Numbered from the stretch's first letter, positions 9,295 to 18,790 are shown. The stretch: 64,000 nucleotides of DNA from Sphingobacterium sp. (GCA_031253985.1 JAIRVH010000183.1:1-64000); one strand, 5' to 3'. The notes: a model not told the origin generated them from the sequence alone. Numbers and translations are program-made.

Positions 9295-10965
9295 ATGAAA
9301 TTTAATAGCAAACATATAGTTAAATTCTCGCTTGCCATGTTACTTCTTGGAGGAACAATGACCAGCTGTACAAAGAATTTCGAAGAATACAATAAAAATA
9401 ATATTGGGCTTACCGACGAAGATTTAAAAGGAGATGGACAGGATCTTGTGCTTTTTCTTAGAAATGCACAGATGTCTATCTATAATTTCTCCGGTGCCGG
9501 AGACCCTAACTCCTATCAGGTACAACAAAATCTGAATGCGGACGTCTTTTCAGGCTTTTTCATGTCCCCTACACCATTCAATAGCGGCCAGAACAACCTG
9601 AATTATGCGATGGTTAATGGATGGAATGGCGAACCGTTTCAGGTCTTATATCTTAACGTTATCAAATCCATTGAAAAACTAAAAAGCAATGGGCTTGCAG
9701 AAACCTATCCAGCACTATGGGGCTCGGCGTTGGTCATCAAAGTGGAAGCGGCCAGCCGTGTTACGGACATTTATGGTCCTATCCCATATAGTAAAGTAGG
9801 TACCTCTAATACCGTTCCATACGACAAGCAATCCGATGTATATGCTGCTTTCTTCAGAGAGCTCGATGAGGCTGTAACAGCATTAAAATCATACAAAGCG
9901 GATAGCCCAATGGCTGCTAAAATCGACCAGATTGATCTTGTATTTCCGAATACAGATAATCAGGTCAGATTTAAAAATTGGTTGAAAATTGCCAATTCAT
10001 TGCGCCTTCGTTTAGCAATGCGTTTGGTTAAAATCGATGCAGCTTTAGCGAAAACACAAGCTGAAAAAGCATTAGACCCTGCCAATGGCGGCGTATTAGA
10101 AAGCAACAGCGAAAACTTCAAAATCACTATCCCAGCAGATGGAACCTATAGCAATCCGCTTTGGTTTATTTCCAAAAACTGGGCCGATACACGTATCAAT
10201 GCGACACTTACATCTTATATGACGGGATTGAATGACCCACGTATCTCTAAATACATGGCACCTGTCATTAAAGATGCTACCACAACAGCTTTCGCCGGTA
10301 AATACATCGGAATTCGTACAGGTGCAGAGGGTATCGAAAAGGATAAATACCAAAAACTATCGGCTTTGAATACCGAAGGTACAACGCCAACTTTCGTTGC
10401 GACAACAGCACCGGTATTAATGACTGCTGCTGAGGTGTACTTCCTACGTGCGGAAGCAGCATTGAGAGGTTGGAACAATGCTGGCGGAACAGCGCAATCA
10501 CTCTATGAAAAAGGGGTGGAGACTTCCTTCACGCAATGGGGTGTAACATCGGGTCTAAGCACTTACCTAAATGACAACACAAGTAAAGCAGCAGCTTACG
10601 AGGACCCGTTCAACGCGAAGAATAACGCAGCTTCACCAAGTGCGCTGACCATCAAATGGAATGAAGGTGCTACCAACGAAGAAAAATTGGAACGTATCAT
10701 TACGCAAAAATGGCTGGCGATCTTTCCTGAAGGACAAGAGGCCTGGAGTGAATTCCGCCGCACAGGGTACCCACGTCTATTCCCAGTTGTTGTCAACAAT
10801 AGCGGTGGACTGATCGATACTAAAATACAGATCCGTCGTTTACCGTTCCCACAAAATGAATACAATACCAATGCAGCCGAAGTACAATCTGCAATCTCCT
10901 TGTTGGGTGGACCTGACAACGGCGGTACCAGACTTTGGTGGGATGTAAATAAGGGTAATTTCTAA
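9295..10965 (+). CDS. SusD/RagB family nutrient-binding lipoprotein
   Basis: This 556-residue cell-surface lipoprotein is the lid partner of the preceding SusC protein. The start at 9295 is preferred over the in-frame ATG at 9271, which lies inside the susC coding region and would bury the signal. From 9295 the protein begins MKFNSKHIVKFSLAMLLLGG and has a lipobox TMTSC. The rest is mostly helical with SusD-like features such as the motif LMTAAEVYFLRAEAALRGW. It looks closest to the SusD-like_2 group. A strong terminator follows directly. Confidence 0.92.
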   Translation: MKFNSKHIVKFSLAMLLLGGTMTSCTKNFEEYNKNNIGLTDEDLKGDGQDLVLFLRNAQMSIYNFSGAGDPNSYQVQQNLNADVFSGFFMSPTPFNSGQNNLNYAMVNGWNGEPFQVLYLNVIKSIEKLKSNGLAETYPALWGSALVIKVEAASRVTDIYGPIPYSKVGTSNTVPYDKQSDVYAAFFRELDEAVTALKSYKADSPMAAKIDQIDLVFPNTDNQVRFKNWLKIANSLRLRLAMRLVKIDAALAKTQAEKALDPANGGVLESNSENFKITIPADGTYSNPLWFISKNWADTRINATLTSYMTGLNDPRISKYMAPVIKDATTTAFAGKYIGIRTGAEGIEKDKYQKLSALNTEGTTPTFVATTAPVLMTAAEVYFLRAEAALRGWNNAGGTAQSLYEKGVETSFTQWGVTSGLSTYLNDNTSKAAAYEDPFNAKNNAASPSALTIKWNEGATNEEKLERIITQKWLAIFPEGQEAWSEFRRTGYPRLFPVVVNNSGGLIDTKIQIRRLPFPQNEYNTNAAEVQSAISLLGGPDNGGTRLWWDVNKGNF

Positions 10966-10992
10966 TCGAGAAATGATCCGAAATAAATCTTA

Positions 10993-11030
10993 AACGGGGC
11001 TGTCCAAAACGATTGGACAGCCCCGTTTTT
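10993..11030 (+). terminator. Terminator of the SusCD operon
   Basis: A 13-bp GC-rich stem AACGGGGCTGTCC/GGACAGCCCCGTT with a 9-nt loop is followed by a T run. It lies 28 bp after the SusD stop codon. Confidence 0.93.
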
Positions 11031-11048
11031 ATATATTTTAGACCCTAT

Positions 11049-11153
11049 TCAACGCAAGCTTTCAATGTAGGAAAGCAGGTCGATATGGCCCTGCTCGACT
11101 AAAAAATTACCAGTACGGGGTTCAAATACATCCAGTTCTGCATGGATGTTGTT
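11049..11153 (-). pseudogene. C-terminal fragment of a lost gene
   Basis: Read leftward, 34 codons are open from just after a TAA at 11154-11156 to a TGA at 11049-11051. The peptide includes AELDVFEPRTGNFLVEQG and ends SYIESLR. Its composition is protein-like, but there is no start codon and no room for the rest of the gene. The family was not recognised. It is best read as the tail of a deleted leftward gene. A chance open frame of this length is possible. Confidence 0.4.
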
Positions 11154-11320
11154 TTAAAACTACATTTATACCAATATATTGTTGTTTCAAACCTACAAAA
11201 TAACAGAAATCATCTGCAATGGATCTCAAGATCAAATTTCTCTTGACAAAAACTTAATGGAAATCCTTTGTAGCAAAGACCTAGAATTACCCGTTCGATT
11301 AATAAACCAAGAAGAATATT

Positions 11321-11731
11321 ATGAAAAATCTTTCCATTTTAGGCATAACCACTCTCATGGCATGCTGCATGCTTTTTGTAGTTTGTAAATCGGAGTCACA
11401 TTTAGAAAATCCCTACAAGAACAAAACAGAAAAGGAGCTCGAATCCCTCTCCAATGAAAAATACAGTAAAATCATTGCCTTTGCCAGCCCTAAAGCATGT
11501 GGTGATGCGACGGAATGGGAAATAATAGAATTGCAGACAGTCTGTGGAAAAAGTTACATTCCCTACCACAAATCCGTTGACAAAACAACCTTGCAAAATA
11601 TGATCAATGACAACAACAAACTGATGGAAATATACCAGCCAATGATGGCGCCCAGAATAAATTGTATTCCTTATCGCAAACCATTGGGCCTGATCTGTAA
11701 AGAAGGAAAAGCAGACATTAAATATGAGTAG
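11321..11731 (+). CDS. Small lipoprotein with one Cys-rich module (136 aa)
   Basis: This 136-residue secreted lipoprotein of unknown function has a signal peptide with lipobox LFVVC (Cys22). The mature part has several cysteines and the pattern C-G-D-A-T-E-W-E near residue 60, YIPYHKS, a helix with NNKLMEIY, and the ending GLICKEGKADIKYE. The same pattern occurs twice in the next gene (11776), which shows a shared domain. The two genes are 44 bp apart and are probably co-transcribed. The domain was not recognised as a named family. Confidence 0.75.
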   Translation: MKNLSILGITTLMACCMLFVVCKSESHLENPYKNKTEKELESLSNEKYSKIIAFASPKACGDATEWEIIELQTVCGKSYIPYHKSVDKTTLQNMINDNNKLMEIYQPMMAPRINCIPYRKPLGLICKEGKADIKYE

Positions 11732-11775
11732 ACAGATTATAACCATAAAAATAACAACACCTAGATTTGCCAAAC

Positions 11776-12489
11776 ATGAAAAAAATCACCTTATTACTTC
11801 CGATAATTGGATTTATACTTTTCCTTGCTTGTTCGAAAGACAACTCTAAATCATACGAATATTGGAATGAACAAGTCAATGCAAAAGCCAAGGAACTCAC
11901 CACATTACTTCAATCTGTTCCCTGCACAAATATTGAAGAGTTTGAAATTATACAACACCCTTATTATACCTATTACCTAGTACATTCTTCACTGAAAAAT
12001 CAATTCGAAAAACTGAAAGAAGAGTTAGATTATCTCGAAAGCGAGCGAAATAAAGCTGCCGAACATGAAGGCAAAATTTTCAATGATGCACAACGCTTAT
12101 CAATGCCGATCCCTAATCCTCCTGTGGGAAAAGTTTGTTATAATGGTAAGGCCGCACTTCGCTTTGCTTACGAATTATCGCTGGAGGAAACCAATGCCGA
12201 ACTGACCAAAAGATACAAGGAGCTGAAAGAGTTCTATAAAGACGTGCCCTGCTCGAATCCAAACGATTGGACCAGTCATTTTCTACGCTCAGGCTGCTGT
12301 ATGGAAGGAATTGCAGTCCACAAAACCATTCGGTCATACGAGATAATAGAAAAAATAGAGCTCTACAACCGTCTCATGGAAAACAAGCTTCGTTTGGAGA
12401 AAACAAAATGTGAAGGTGGCTGTCCAAATATGGCAAAACCTGTTCAATGCCGGGATGGAAAACCATTTGTAGAAGTATATAAATCTTAA
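11776..12489 (+). CDS. Lipoprotein with two copies of the Cys-rich module (237 aa)
   Basis: This 237-residue secreted lipoprotein of unknown function starts at the ATG at 11776. A TTG nine bases earlier is in frame but less likely. The signal peptide MKKITLLLPIIGFILFLAC puts the lipidated Cys at position 19. The mature region repeats the module of the upstream gene twice. Repeat 1 has LLQSVPC and then VCYNGKAALRFAYE. Repeat 2 has FYKDVPCSNPNDW, AVHKTIRSYE, NRLMENK and QCRDGKPFVEVYKS. Charged helices between the Cys pairs suggest coiled coil. It lies upstream of recG but is probably unrelated to it. Confidence 0.75.
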   Translation: MKKITLLLPIIGFILFLACSKDNSKSYEYWNEQVNAKAKELTTLLQSVPCTNIEEFEIIQHPYYTYYLVHSSLKNQFEKLKEELDYLESERNKAAEHEGKIFNDAQRLSMPIPNPPVGKVCYNGKAALRFAYELSLEETNAELTKRYKELKEFYKDVPCSNPNDWTSHFLRSGCCMEGIAVHKTIRSYEIIEKIELYNRLMENKLRLEKTKCEGGCPNMAKPVQCRDGKPFVEVYKS

Positions 12490-12525
12490 AAATTAAATTT
12501 TTCGTAATTTAGCCATTCAAGAAGA

Positions 12526-14631
12526 ATGGCTGAATTAAGTTTAATTACCCCCATAGAATACCTCAAAGGTGTAGGCCCACAAAAGGCAGATGTACTCAAA
12601 AAAGAGCTACAGGTATTTACCATTGGTGATCTATTAACACAGTACCCTTTCCGTTATATCGACCGTACGGAGTTCCATAAAATCCGGAAACTCCATCCCG
12701 ATATGATGGCTGCACAGGTCCTGGGCCGTCTGGTTTCTTTACAGCTCGTGGGCGAGAAAAGAACGAAACGGCTTGTCGGTTCTTTCAAAGATGAAACCGG
12801 CTCCATGGAACTGGTCTGGTTTCAGTCCATCCCATGGCTTCAAAAATCATTGAAAGTCGGGTCTGCTTATATTATTTATGGCAAGCCGAGCGAATTCAAT
12901 GGGCAATTATCCATTACCCATCCCGAAATGGATCTGTATAACCCGCAGGTAAAACAGATCGGCAACATGAGTTTGCAGCCGGTTTATTCGTCTACAGAAA
13001 AACTCAAAAAGTTCAATCTGGATACCAAAGGAATCCAACGCTTACAGCAGACTGCATTGGAAACCGTATTTCGTAGTATTGCCGAATCGCTTCCGCAGGA
13101 TGTACTCGCGAAACACCGTCTCATTTCCAGGCAACAGGCTTTCGCATCCATCCACTTTCCAAGCGATCAAAAGGAACTGAACCAAGCGATCAAGCGCATC
13201 AAATTTGAAGAGCTATTCTTTATTCAGCTCAAGTTGCTCAACAACAAACAGCTCAACACCCAGAAATTTAGAGGCCAGCGGTTCAATAAAGTCGGCGAAA
13301 AATTCAACACGTTCTTTAATGAGCGTCTTCCATTTCCTTTGACAGGAGCCCAGAAGCGCGTTGTGAAGGAAATCCGCTTAGATACCAATACTGGCGCGCA
13401 GATGAACCGTCTTGTACAGGGCGATGTTGGATCCGGCAAAACAGTTGTTGCCCTGATGAGCATGCTGCTTGCCGTCGACAATGGATTCCAGGCCTGCATG
13501 ATGGCGCCAACAGAAATCCTGGCAACACAGCATTACCATGGACTGAAGGAGCTCGTAGGCGATGATATCGTCACTATCAAGCTACTTACAGGCTCTACAA
13601 GCACGAAAGAACGCCGTTTGATTCATCAGGCACTGGAAGATGGCAGCCTGGATATTCTGATTGGTACACATGCCCTGATCGAGGATAAGGTACAATTCAA
13701 AAACCTGGGTTTCGTCGTTATTGATGAACAGCACCGTTTTGGTGTGGAACAGCGGGCCAAGCTCTGGCGCAAAAATGTCATTCCGCCACACATGCTGGTC
13801 ATGACAGCAACGCCAATTCCCCGGACACTGGCCATGACCATGTACGGTGACCTAGACATCTCTGTCATAGACGAATTACCGGCAGGGCGTAAACCCATCA
13901 AGACCGTTCACTTTTTTGAAAGTTCACGCCTACGGATGTTCGGCTTCATGCGTGAAGAGATCGCCAAAGGCAGACAGGTCTATCTGGTATACCCCCTCAT
14001 CAAGGAGAGCGAAAAACTGGATCTGATTTACCTGGAAGCAGGTTTGGAGAACTTACAGCGTGAATTTCCCCTTCCACAATACAAGATCAGTATTGTTCAT
14101 GGCAAGATGCCTGTAAAGGACAAGGACTTTGAGATGCAGCGCTTTGTCAAACACGAAACGCAGATCATGGTTGCCACCACCGTTATCGAGGTCGGAGTTA
14201 ATGTTCCCAATGCCTCGGTCATGGTCATTGAAAATTCAGAACGTTTTGGGCTATCCCAGCTGCACCAATTGCGTGGCCGCGTAGGCCGCGGTGCCGAACA
14301 GTCTTTCTGTATCCTGATGTCGGGCAATAAGCTGAGCAAAGAAGGACGATTGAGACTGGACACCATGGTACGTACCAATGACGGCTTTGAAATTGCAGAA
14401 GTGGATCTGCAGCTCCGTGGGCCAGGCGATATATCGGGCACACAGCAGTCAGGTGTTCTCGACCTTAAAATGGCAAACCTAGCCACAGATCAAGCGCTGC
14501 TCACCGAGTGCCGCAACACCGTTATCGAAATCTTCAAAGAAGACCCCACGCTCCAAAGCGAAAAGAATTATTTGCTCCGAAGCTTCCTTGCAAGAAAATC
14601 AGATGGTATCGCCTGGGACAAGATTTCTTAA
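12526..14631 (+). CDS. recG: ATP-dependent DNA helicase RecG
   Basis: This 701-residue RecG unwinds branched DNA and remodels stalled replication forks. The N-terminal wedge/OB region covers about residues 1-265. The helicase core has Walker A GDVGSGKT (about 299-306), the DEQH box in VIDEQHRFG (about 398), MTATPIPRTLA, and motif VI in QLRGRVGRG. The length is full for the family. The start MAELSLITPIEYLKGVGP is the usual RecG N-terminus. It is separated from the upstream lipoprotein by 36 bp. Confidence 0.97.
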   Translation: MAELSLITPIEYLKGVGPQKADVLKKELQVFTIGDLLTQYPFRYIDRTEFHKIRKLHPDMMAAQVLGRLVSLQLVGEKRTKRLVGSFKDETGSMELVWFQSIPWLQKSLKVGSAYIIYGKPSEFNGQLSITHPEMDLYNPQVKQIGNMSLQPVYSSTEKLKKFNLDTKGIQRLQQTALETVFRSIAESLPQDVLAKHRLISRQQAFASIHFPSDQKELNQAIKRIKFEELFFIQLKLLNNKQLNTQKFRGQRFNKVGEKFNTFFNERLPFPLTGAQKRVVKEIRLDTNTGAQMNRLVQGDVGSGKTVVALMSMLLAVDNGFQACMMAPTEILATQHYHGLKELVGDDIVTIKLLTGSTSTKERRLIHQALEDGSLDILIGTHALIEDKVQFKNLGFVVIDEQHRFGVEQRAKLWRKNVIPPHMLVMTATPIPRTLAMTMYGDLDISVIDELPAGRKPIKTVHFFESSRLRMFGFMREEIAKGRQVYLVYPLIKESEKLDLIYLEAGLENLQREFPLPQYKISIVHGKMPVKDKDFEMQRFVKHETQIMVATTVIEVGVNVPNASVMVIENSERFGLSQLHQLRGRVGRGAEQSFCILMSGNKLSKEGRLRLDTMVRTNDGFEIAEVDLQLRGPGDISGTQQSGVLDLKMANLATDQALLTECRNTVIEIFKEDPTLQSEKNYLLRSFLARKSDGIAWDKIS

Positions 14632-14787
14632 CCGCATGTCATTTTCGAAATAAAAAATGAGGCCAACAAATAAACCGATAACGTGTTTAAGTGAATAAAC
14701 AGAGCGCAGTGGAATCTAAAGGCCGCTCGTCAACATAAATAGGATACGAATTATTTTTTATTAGCTCCTGAAGACAATTTATCTTTT

Positions 14788-14818
14788 TTGTATATAAAAC
14801 CAAATTTATTTACTTTTG
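14788..14818 (+). promoter_or_regulatory. Bacteroidota-type promoter upstream of hflX
   Basis: TTG at 14788-14790, a 20-nt spacer, then TACTTTTG at 14811-14818 match the Bacteroidota -33 TTG / -7 TAnnTTTG consensus. Transcription would start near 14825, leaving about 315 nt before the hflX start codon. Confidence 0.7.
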
Positions 14819-14824
14819 CATCAT

Positions 14825-15140
14825 TATGAACATGATATAGAAACATATCCCTTCTTTTACTAGGCAAAAGATGGCGACCGAACGCTTACATATTTTGAGT
14901 TGCCCTGGTAAGCAAATCACAGGAAATTTATTGGTTAATGAAGAATTATGTCATAATCGGCATCAGTCTTGTGTGGTGTACAAAAGCATAAATTCTTAAA
15001 TTTACCTTCTCAAACAAAAACCGGGCTTGCGAGCTCATTGAAAATAATTAAAAGGTGAACGTATACAAGCGATAGGCGAGAGCTCACATTTCATAGCGTA
15101 ATGACCTACCGACTTCACTTGAAAGACTTAATAGTACAAA
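14825..15140 (+). other. Long hflX leader, possible structured RNA or leader peptide
   Basis: About 315 nt separate the predicted transcription start from the hflX ATG. The stretch contains a palindrome ATTATGTCATAAT (near 14946), paired GAGCTC elements near 15030 and 15082, and a 42-codon frame at 14871-14999 with no recognisable homology. No named RNA family could be recognised and no T-run terminator follows. It may be a regulatory leader or contain an sRNA. Confidence 0.35.
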
Positions 15141-16331
15141 ATGGCCAGAATTAAAATACACGATACAGCAATAAAACCCGAAACAGCCGTCTTGGTGAGT
15201 GTTATCACCCCAAGCGTGACGGAGACAAAAGCAAAGGAATATCTGGAGGAACTTGAATTTTTGGTGCAGACCGCCGGTGGCGAGACCAAAGGCATGTTTA
15301 CACAGAAACTGGGTTTCCCGGACCGTGCTACCTTTGTTGGTAGCGGAAAGCTGGAAGAAATAAAAGCCTACGTTGAAGCGGAGGAAATTGACATCGTTGT
15401 TTTCGACGATGAACTTTCACCTTCGCAGTTGCGTAATATTGAAAAAGAACTGAAACGCAAGATATTGGACCGCTCCAATCTTATCCTGGATATCTTTGCC
15501 CGACATGCCAAAACTGCACAGGCAAAAACACAGGTTGAATTGGCACAGCTGCAATATCTTTTACCACGTCTGACCCGTATGTGGACCCACTTAGAGCGCC
15601 AGCGCGGGGGTATTGGTATGCGCGGTCCGGGTGAGTCACAGATCGAGACCGATAGACGGATCATTCTGGACAAGATCTCCTTGTTCAAAGAACGCCTAAA
15701 AGCAATCGACAAGCAAAACGAGACACAGCGTAAAAATCGCGGCGAGATGATCCGTGTGGCCCTGGTTGGCTATACGAACGTCGGAAAATCCACGATCATG
15801 AATATGATCTCCAAGTCTGACGTTTTGATCGAGAATAAACTTTTCGCAACACTGGATACAACAGTTCGCAAAGTTGTCATTGACAACCTCCCATTCCTGC
15901 TTTCAGATACGGTTGGTTTTATCCGCAAACTGCCTCACCATCTGGTAGAATGTTTTAAATCCACACTGGATGAAGTGAGAGAAGCAGACGTACTGATCCA
16001 CGTGGTCGACATCTCACACCCCAACTTTGAGGACCATATCCAGGCAGTAAACGAAACATTGAAGGATATCAAAGCACTGGACAAACCAGTAATTACAGTA
16101 TTCAATAAAATTGACCTTTATAAACCCGCGATTGAAGAAGGACACGATGGCGAGGAAATCGAGGTAACATTGGAGGATTTCCGTAATTCCTGGATGGCAA
16201 AAAATTCAGACCCAGCGATCTTCCTGTCAGCAACAAATAAAACGAATATCGAAGAGTTCAAACAAAAACTTTACGATATCATTGTGAAGATGCACAATGA
16301 ACGTTACCCATACAATAATTTATTGTATTAA
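15141..16331 (+). CDS. hflX: Ribosome-associated GTPase HflX
   Basis: This 396-residue HflX is a GTPase that binds the 50S subunit and splits stalled ribosomes under stress. The N-terminal HflX domain (about 15-185) has the glycine-rich GIGMRGPGESQIETDRR. The G domain follows with G1 GYTNVGKST (about 210-218), G3 DTVGFIRKLPH and G4 NKID. The length is typical. The gene sits alone behind its own promoter, upstream of lipB. Confidence 0.96.
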   Translation: MARIKIHDTAIKPETAVLVSVITPSVTETKAKEYLEELEFLVQTAGGETKGMFTQKLGFPDRATFVGSGKLEEIKAYVEAEEIDIVVFDDELSPSQLRNIEKELKRKILDRSNLILDIFARHAKTAQAKTQVELAQLQYLLPRLTRMWTHLERQRGGIGMRGPGESQIETDRRIILDKISLFKERLKAIDKQNETQRKNRGEMIRVALVGYTNVGKSTIMNMISKSDVLIENKLFATLDTTVRKVVIDNLPFLLSDTVGFIRKLPHHLVECFKSTLDEVREADVLIHVVDISHPNFEDHIQAVNETLKDIKALDKPVITVFNKIDLYKPAIEEGHDGEEIEVTLEDFRNSWMAKNSDPAIFLSATNKTNIEEFKQKLYDIIVKMHNERYPYNNLLY

Positions 16332-16345
16332 TTTTGACAAACAAT

Positions 16346-16376
16346 GATCTGAATGGACGTTAAGCCCATTCAGATC
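16346..16376. terminator. Inverted repeat between hflX and lipB
   Basis: Perfect 11-bp arms GATCTGAATGG (16346-16356) and CCATTCAGATC (16366-16376) have a 9-nt loop. The following bases are A-rich rather than T-rich on the plus strand, so termination may be partial or the stem may act as an RNA end. Confidence 0.5.
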
Positions 16377-16391
16377 TTAAAAAAATAAGAG

Positions 16392-17087
16392 ATGAACAAA
16401 GAGGTGCAGTTTCAAGATTGGGGACTTGTCGATTACCAAGAAGCCTGGGACAGACAGGAATCCATCTTTAAGGGAGTATTGGACATTAAGCACGACAATA
16501 GGGTCAACGCAACAGCAACCAGTACCCCCAATTACTTGATCTTTACAGCACATCCCCACGTTTACACCTTAGGTAAAAGCGGTCACGAGGAATACTTGCT
16601 GTTAGATGAAAAAGGACTTGAAGAGAAAGAGGCCAAATTTTATAAGATCAACCGGGGCGGGGACATTACCTACCATGGTCCGGGGCAGATTGTCGGTTAT
16701 CCGATCCTCGATCTCGACAACTTCTTTACGGATATACATCTTTATCTGCGCACATTGGAAGAAGCAATCATATTGACCTGTGCAGAATACGGCATCGAAG
16801 CTGGAAGATATCCCGGATTTACCGGTGTATGGATAGAGCCCGATAAACCGACAGCGCGCAAGATCTGTGCAATGGGGGTACGCGCTTCACGCTGGGTGAC
16901 CATGCATGGCTTTGCATTCAATGTCAATACAGATCTTGATTATTTTGGCAACATCATTCCTTGCGGTATCGACGATAAGGATGTAACGTCTTTAAAGCGG
17001 GAACTCGGCAAAGAAGTCGATATGGAGGACGTAAAAGAAAAATTGAAAGGCCATATTGCAAAGCTCTTTGAGATGCAGGTCGTCTAA
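16392..17087 (+). CDS. lipB: Octanoyltransferase LipB
   Basis: This 231-residue LipB moves the octanoyl group from octanoyl-ACP to lipoate-dependent proteins, the first step of lipoate synthesis. Signatures are RGGDITYHGPGQIVGYPI, KICAMGVRASRWVTMHGFA with the catalytic Lys, and IIPCGIDDKDVTS with the catalytic Cys. The ATG at 16392 has a purine-rich upstream sequence. lipA is not in the window. A terminator follows. Confidence 0.96.
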   Translation: MNKEVQFQDWGLVDYQEAWDRQESIFKGVLDIKHDNRVNATATSTPNYLIFTAHPHVYTLGKSGHEEYLLLDEKGLEEKEAKFYKINRGGDITYHGPGQIVGYPILDLDNFFTDIHLYLRTLEEAIILTCAEYGIEAGRYPGFTGVWIEPDKPTARKICAMGVRASRWVTMHGFAFNVNTDLDYFGNIIPCGIDDKDVTSLKRELGKEVDMEDVKEKLKGHIAKLFEMQVV

Positions 17088-17106
17088 TGGAATATCTCCA
17101 TAAAAC

Positions 17107-17161
17107 TTAAGGGCCTTTGGAAGCGGAGTTTAACGCTCATTCCAACGGCCCTTATTTTTTG
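17107..17161 (+). terminator. Terminator of lipB
   Basis: A long stem pairs AAGGGCC and TTGGAA (17109-17122) with TTCCAA and GGCCCTT (17140-17153). It has a single-base asymmetry and an apical loop, and is followed by six T. Confidence 0.88.
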
Positions 17162-17282
17162 AAAATGCTTATTTCTACTGGTTAGTAAAGTCGATGCTAA
17201 CATCATAAACGGCGAACATTTTCAAACGCGTTGACGTCTTTACTTAGCCCCGACTACTTAACCCTGACACAATTTATAAATA

Positions 17283-18503
17283 TTAACAATAATACATGCA
17301 CTCGTAGCTGGCCAGTTTCCCATCGACAAATCTGAAAATAAATAATCCCGCATCGCCATTTTGAATATAGTAAGTATGTGGCGTTGCGATCCAGTCTGCC
17401 GAAAGCAGTTCACCAAAGTGGTTTACAAAGTCTTTTTCCGCGTAATTGGCATCCATCCGCTCGTTGCCCATGACAATGCTTTCGCCTTCACTAAAAAACA
17501 GCTTATACAGCGTACCGACCACTTTTCCCTTATAATTTTCTTCGAATGCAACGATCATATTTGGCGATTTATAGTAATACTGCGGTTCCCAGCCACATTC
17601 GGGCATATCCGGAATTTCCGAAACCCGTTGTAAAGCCAGTTGCTTCATCTGCGCATCCGTGATCTTACCGTCAAAAAGAGACACCCCTTTCCAATTGAAA
17701 TGGAAATTTAGCGCTTTCAGTTTCTTTGCGTAAACTTCCGGATTAAGCTCGTTTTGGAATTTATCGGCCAATACCAATTCAAAATCGATATCGACCTTGG
17801 GATCTGCTATTCCTGCTTTGGCATAGGATTCCTTCCAATAGGTAAGCGCCTGTTTTAATTTAGGATACTTGGTCCAGCCTATTTCACGCAGGCGGCCGAC
17901 CTGCGCCAGCTCTTTCTCCTGATCCTTTCCTTTTACAGCCAGATATTCCTTAAGGATCTTGTCATAGGTTAATTCAGATCCCAAAAATTTCATCTGAATG
18001 TACTCTGGATTTTCGTGAAAGTGGTCCCCAATGTAGACCCATCCATCTGTATAGAGCGGCACATAGTCTATACATACCATTTCATTGAGCCCTGCCCTGC
18101 GCACAGCGGTACTTGTTGTATTGGGCGCCTTACGCACGCGCAATTGCGCCACCTGTACATAGAAATGTGGGCATTGAGCACCTTGCGTCCCCCGATAGAA
18201 ATATTGTTGTGGCTCTCCGGCAGACCTTTTCCCATACATAGCACTTTTCAGAGGCTGACGGTCTATAAAACCGATATCCCCATTACTCACCTGCACTTTG
18301 TATTGCGTATCGGTAGAGTCTAACAGATATACAGGTGCCTCAGTCGGAAAAACTCCCAAGAGATCCCTATTATTCCCCGCTTCTCGGTAAAGATGGCCCC
18401 ATGTTGAGGTATACGAAGGACGCTGACCCGCTGGTTGCGCAATCGCCTGATGCACAAAACAAGCTAAAAGCAAACAACATATCACAAATACTTTTTTCGA
18501 CAT
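17283..18503 (-). CDS. Secreted protein with SH3-like domains (406 aa)
   Basis: This 406-residue exported protein has a signal peptide with cleavage near AIAQ|PAG (residues 22-23). Two stretches look like bacterial SH3 domains: about 45-90 (PVYLLDSTDTQYKVQVSNGDIGFID) and about 115-165 (LRVRKAPNTTSTAVRRAGL followed by DGWVYIGD). The remaining 240 residues are not recognised; they include a helical stretch with several Tyr/Lys and end CMYYC. The SH3 parts suggest binding to cell-wall peptide or protein ligands, which is inference. It is transcribed leftward and is probably monocistronic. Confidence 0.7.
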   Translation of the reverse strand: MSKKVFVICCLLLACFVHQAIAQPAGQRPSYTSTWGHLYREAGNNRDLLGVFPTEAPVYLLDSTDTQYKVQVSNGDIGFIDRQPLKSAMYGKRSAGEPQQYFYRGTQGAQCPHFYVQVAQLRVRKAPNTTSTAVRRAGLNEMVCIDYVPLYTDGWVYIGDHFHENPEYIQMKFLGSELTYDKILKEYLAVKGKDQEKELAQVGRLREIGWTKYPKLKQALTYWKESYAKAGIADPKVDIDFELVLADKFQNELNPEVYAKKLKALNFHFNWKGVSLFDGKITDAQMKQLALQRVSEIPDMPECGWEPQYYYKSPNMIVAFEENYKGKVVGTLYKLFFSEGESIVMGNERMDANYAEKDFVNHFGELLSADWIATPHTYYIQNGDAGLFIFRFVDGKLASYECMYYC

Positions 18504-18711
18504 AAAATTTAATTCTTTTAATATATGAAGCTGCGATTTAATTTAGCTCAAACAGCAGGGTATACCCTTTCTACAAATGCAATTGAAGCCTTCCCAGATA
18601 TCGGTTAAACAAACAGCTTTTCCATAACGAAATTAAAACAAAAAAGAGGCCAATGAAATCACCGGAATCAGGTATTTTTATTATAATCCGCCTGTGCGGC
18701 ATGCTATTCAT

Positions 18712-18744
18712 TTGTAAACTAACAAAATAGTTTTCGTATCTTTG
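18712..18744 (+). promoter_or_regulatory. Promoter of the antitoxin gene
   Basis: TATCTTTG at 18737-18744 matches TAnnTTTG, with a TTG at 18712-18714. The spacer of 22 is slightly long. Transcription would begin near 18751, about 40 nt before the ATG at 18791. Confidence 0.55.
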
Positions 18745-18790
18745 TAAGTAGACTATAAAGTTTGACCGCTAGAATTAAAAAGGCAAGATT

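Noticed and set aside
14871..14999. Gene of 42 codons in the hflX leader
   Set aside because: No recognisable ribosome-binding site, homology or protein-like composition; kept only as a possible leader peptide.
17169..17236. Minus-strand tail KTSTRLKMFAVYDVSIDF-TNQ after the lipB terminator
   Set aside because: About 22 open codons are compatible with chance and there is no start or homology.
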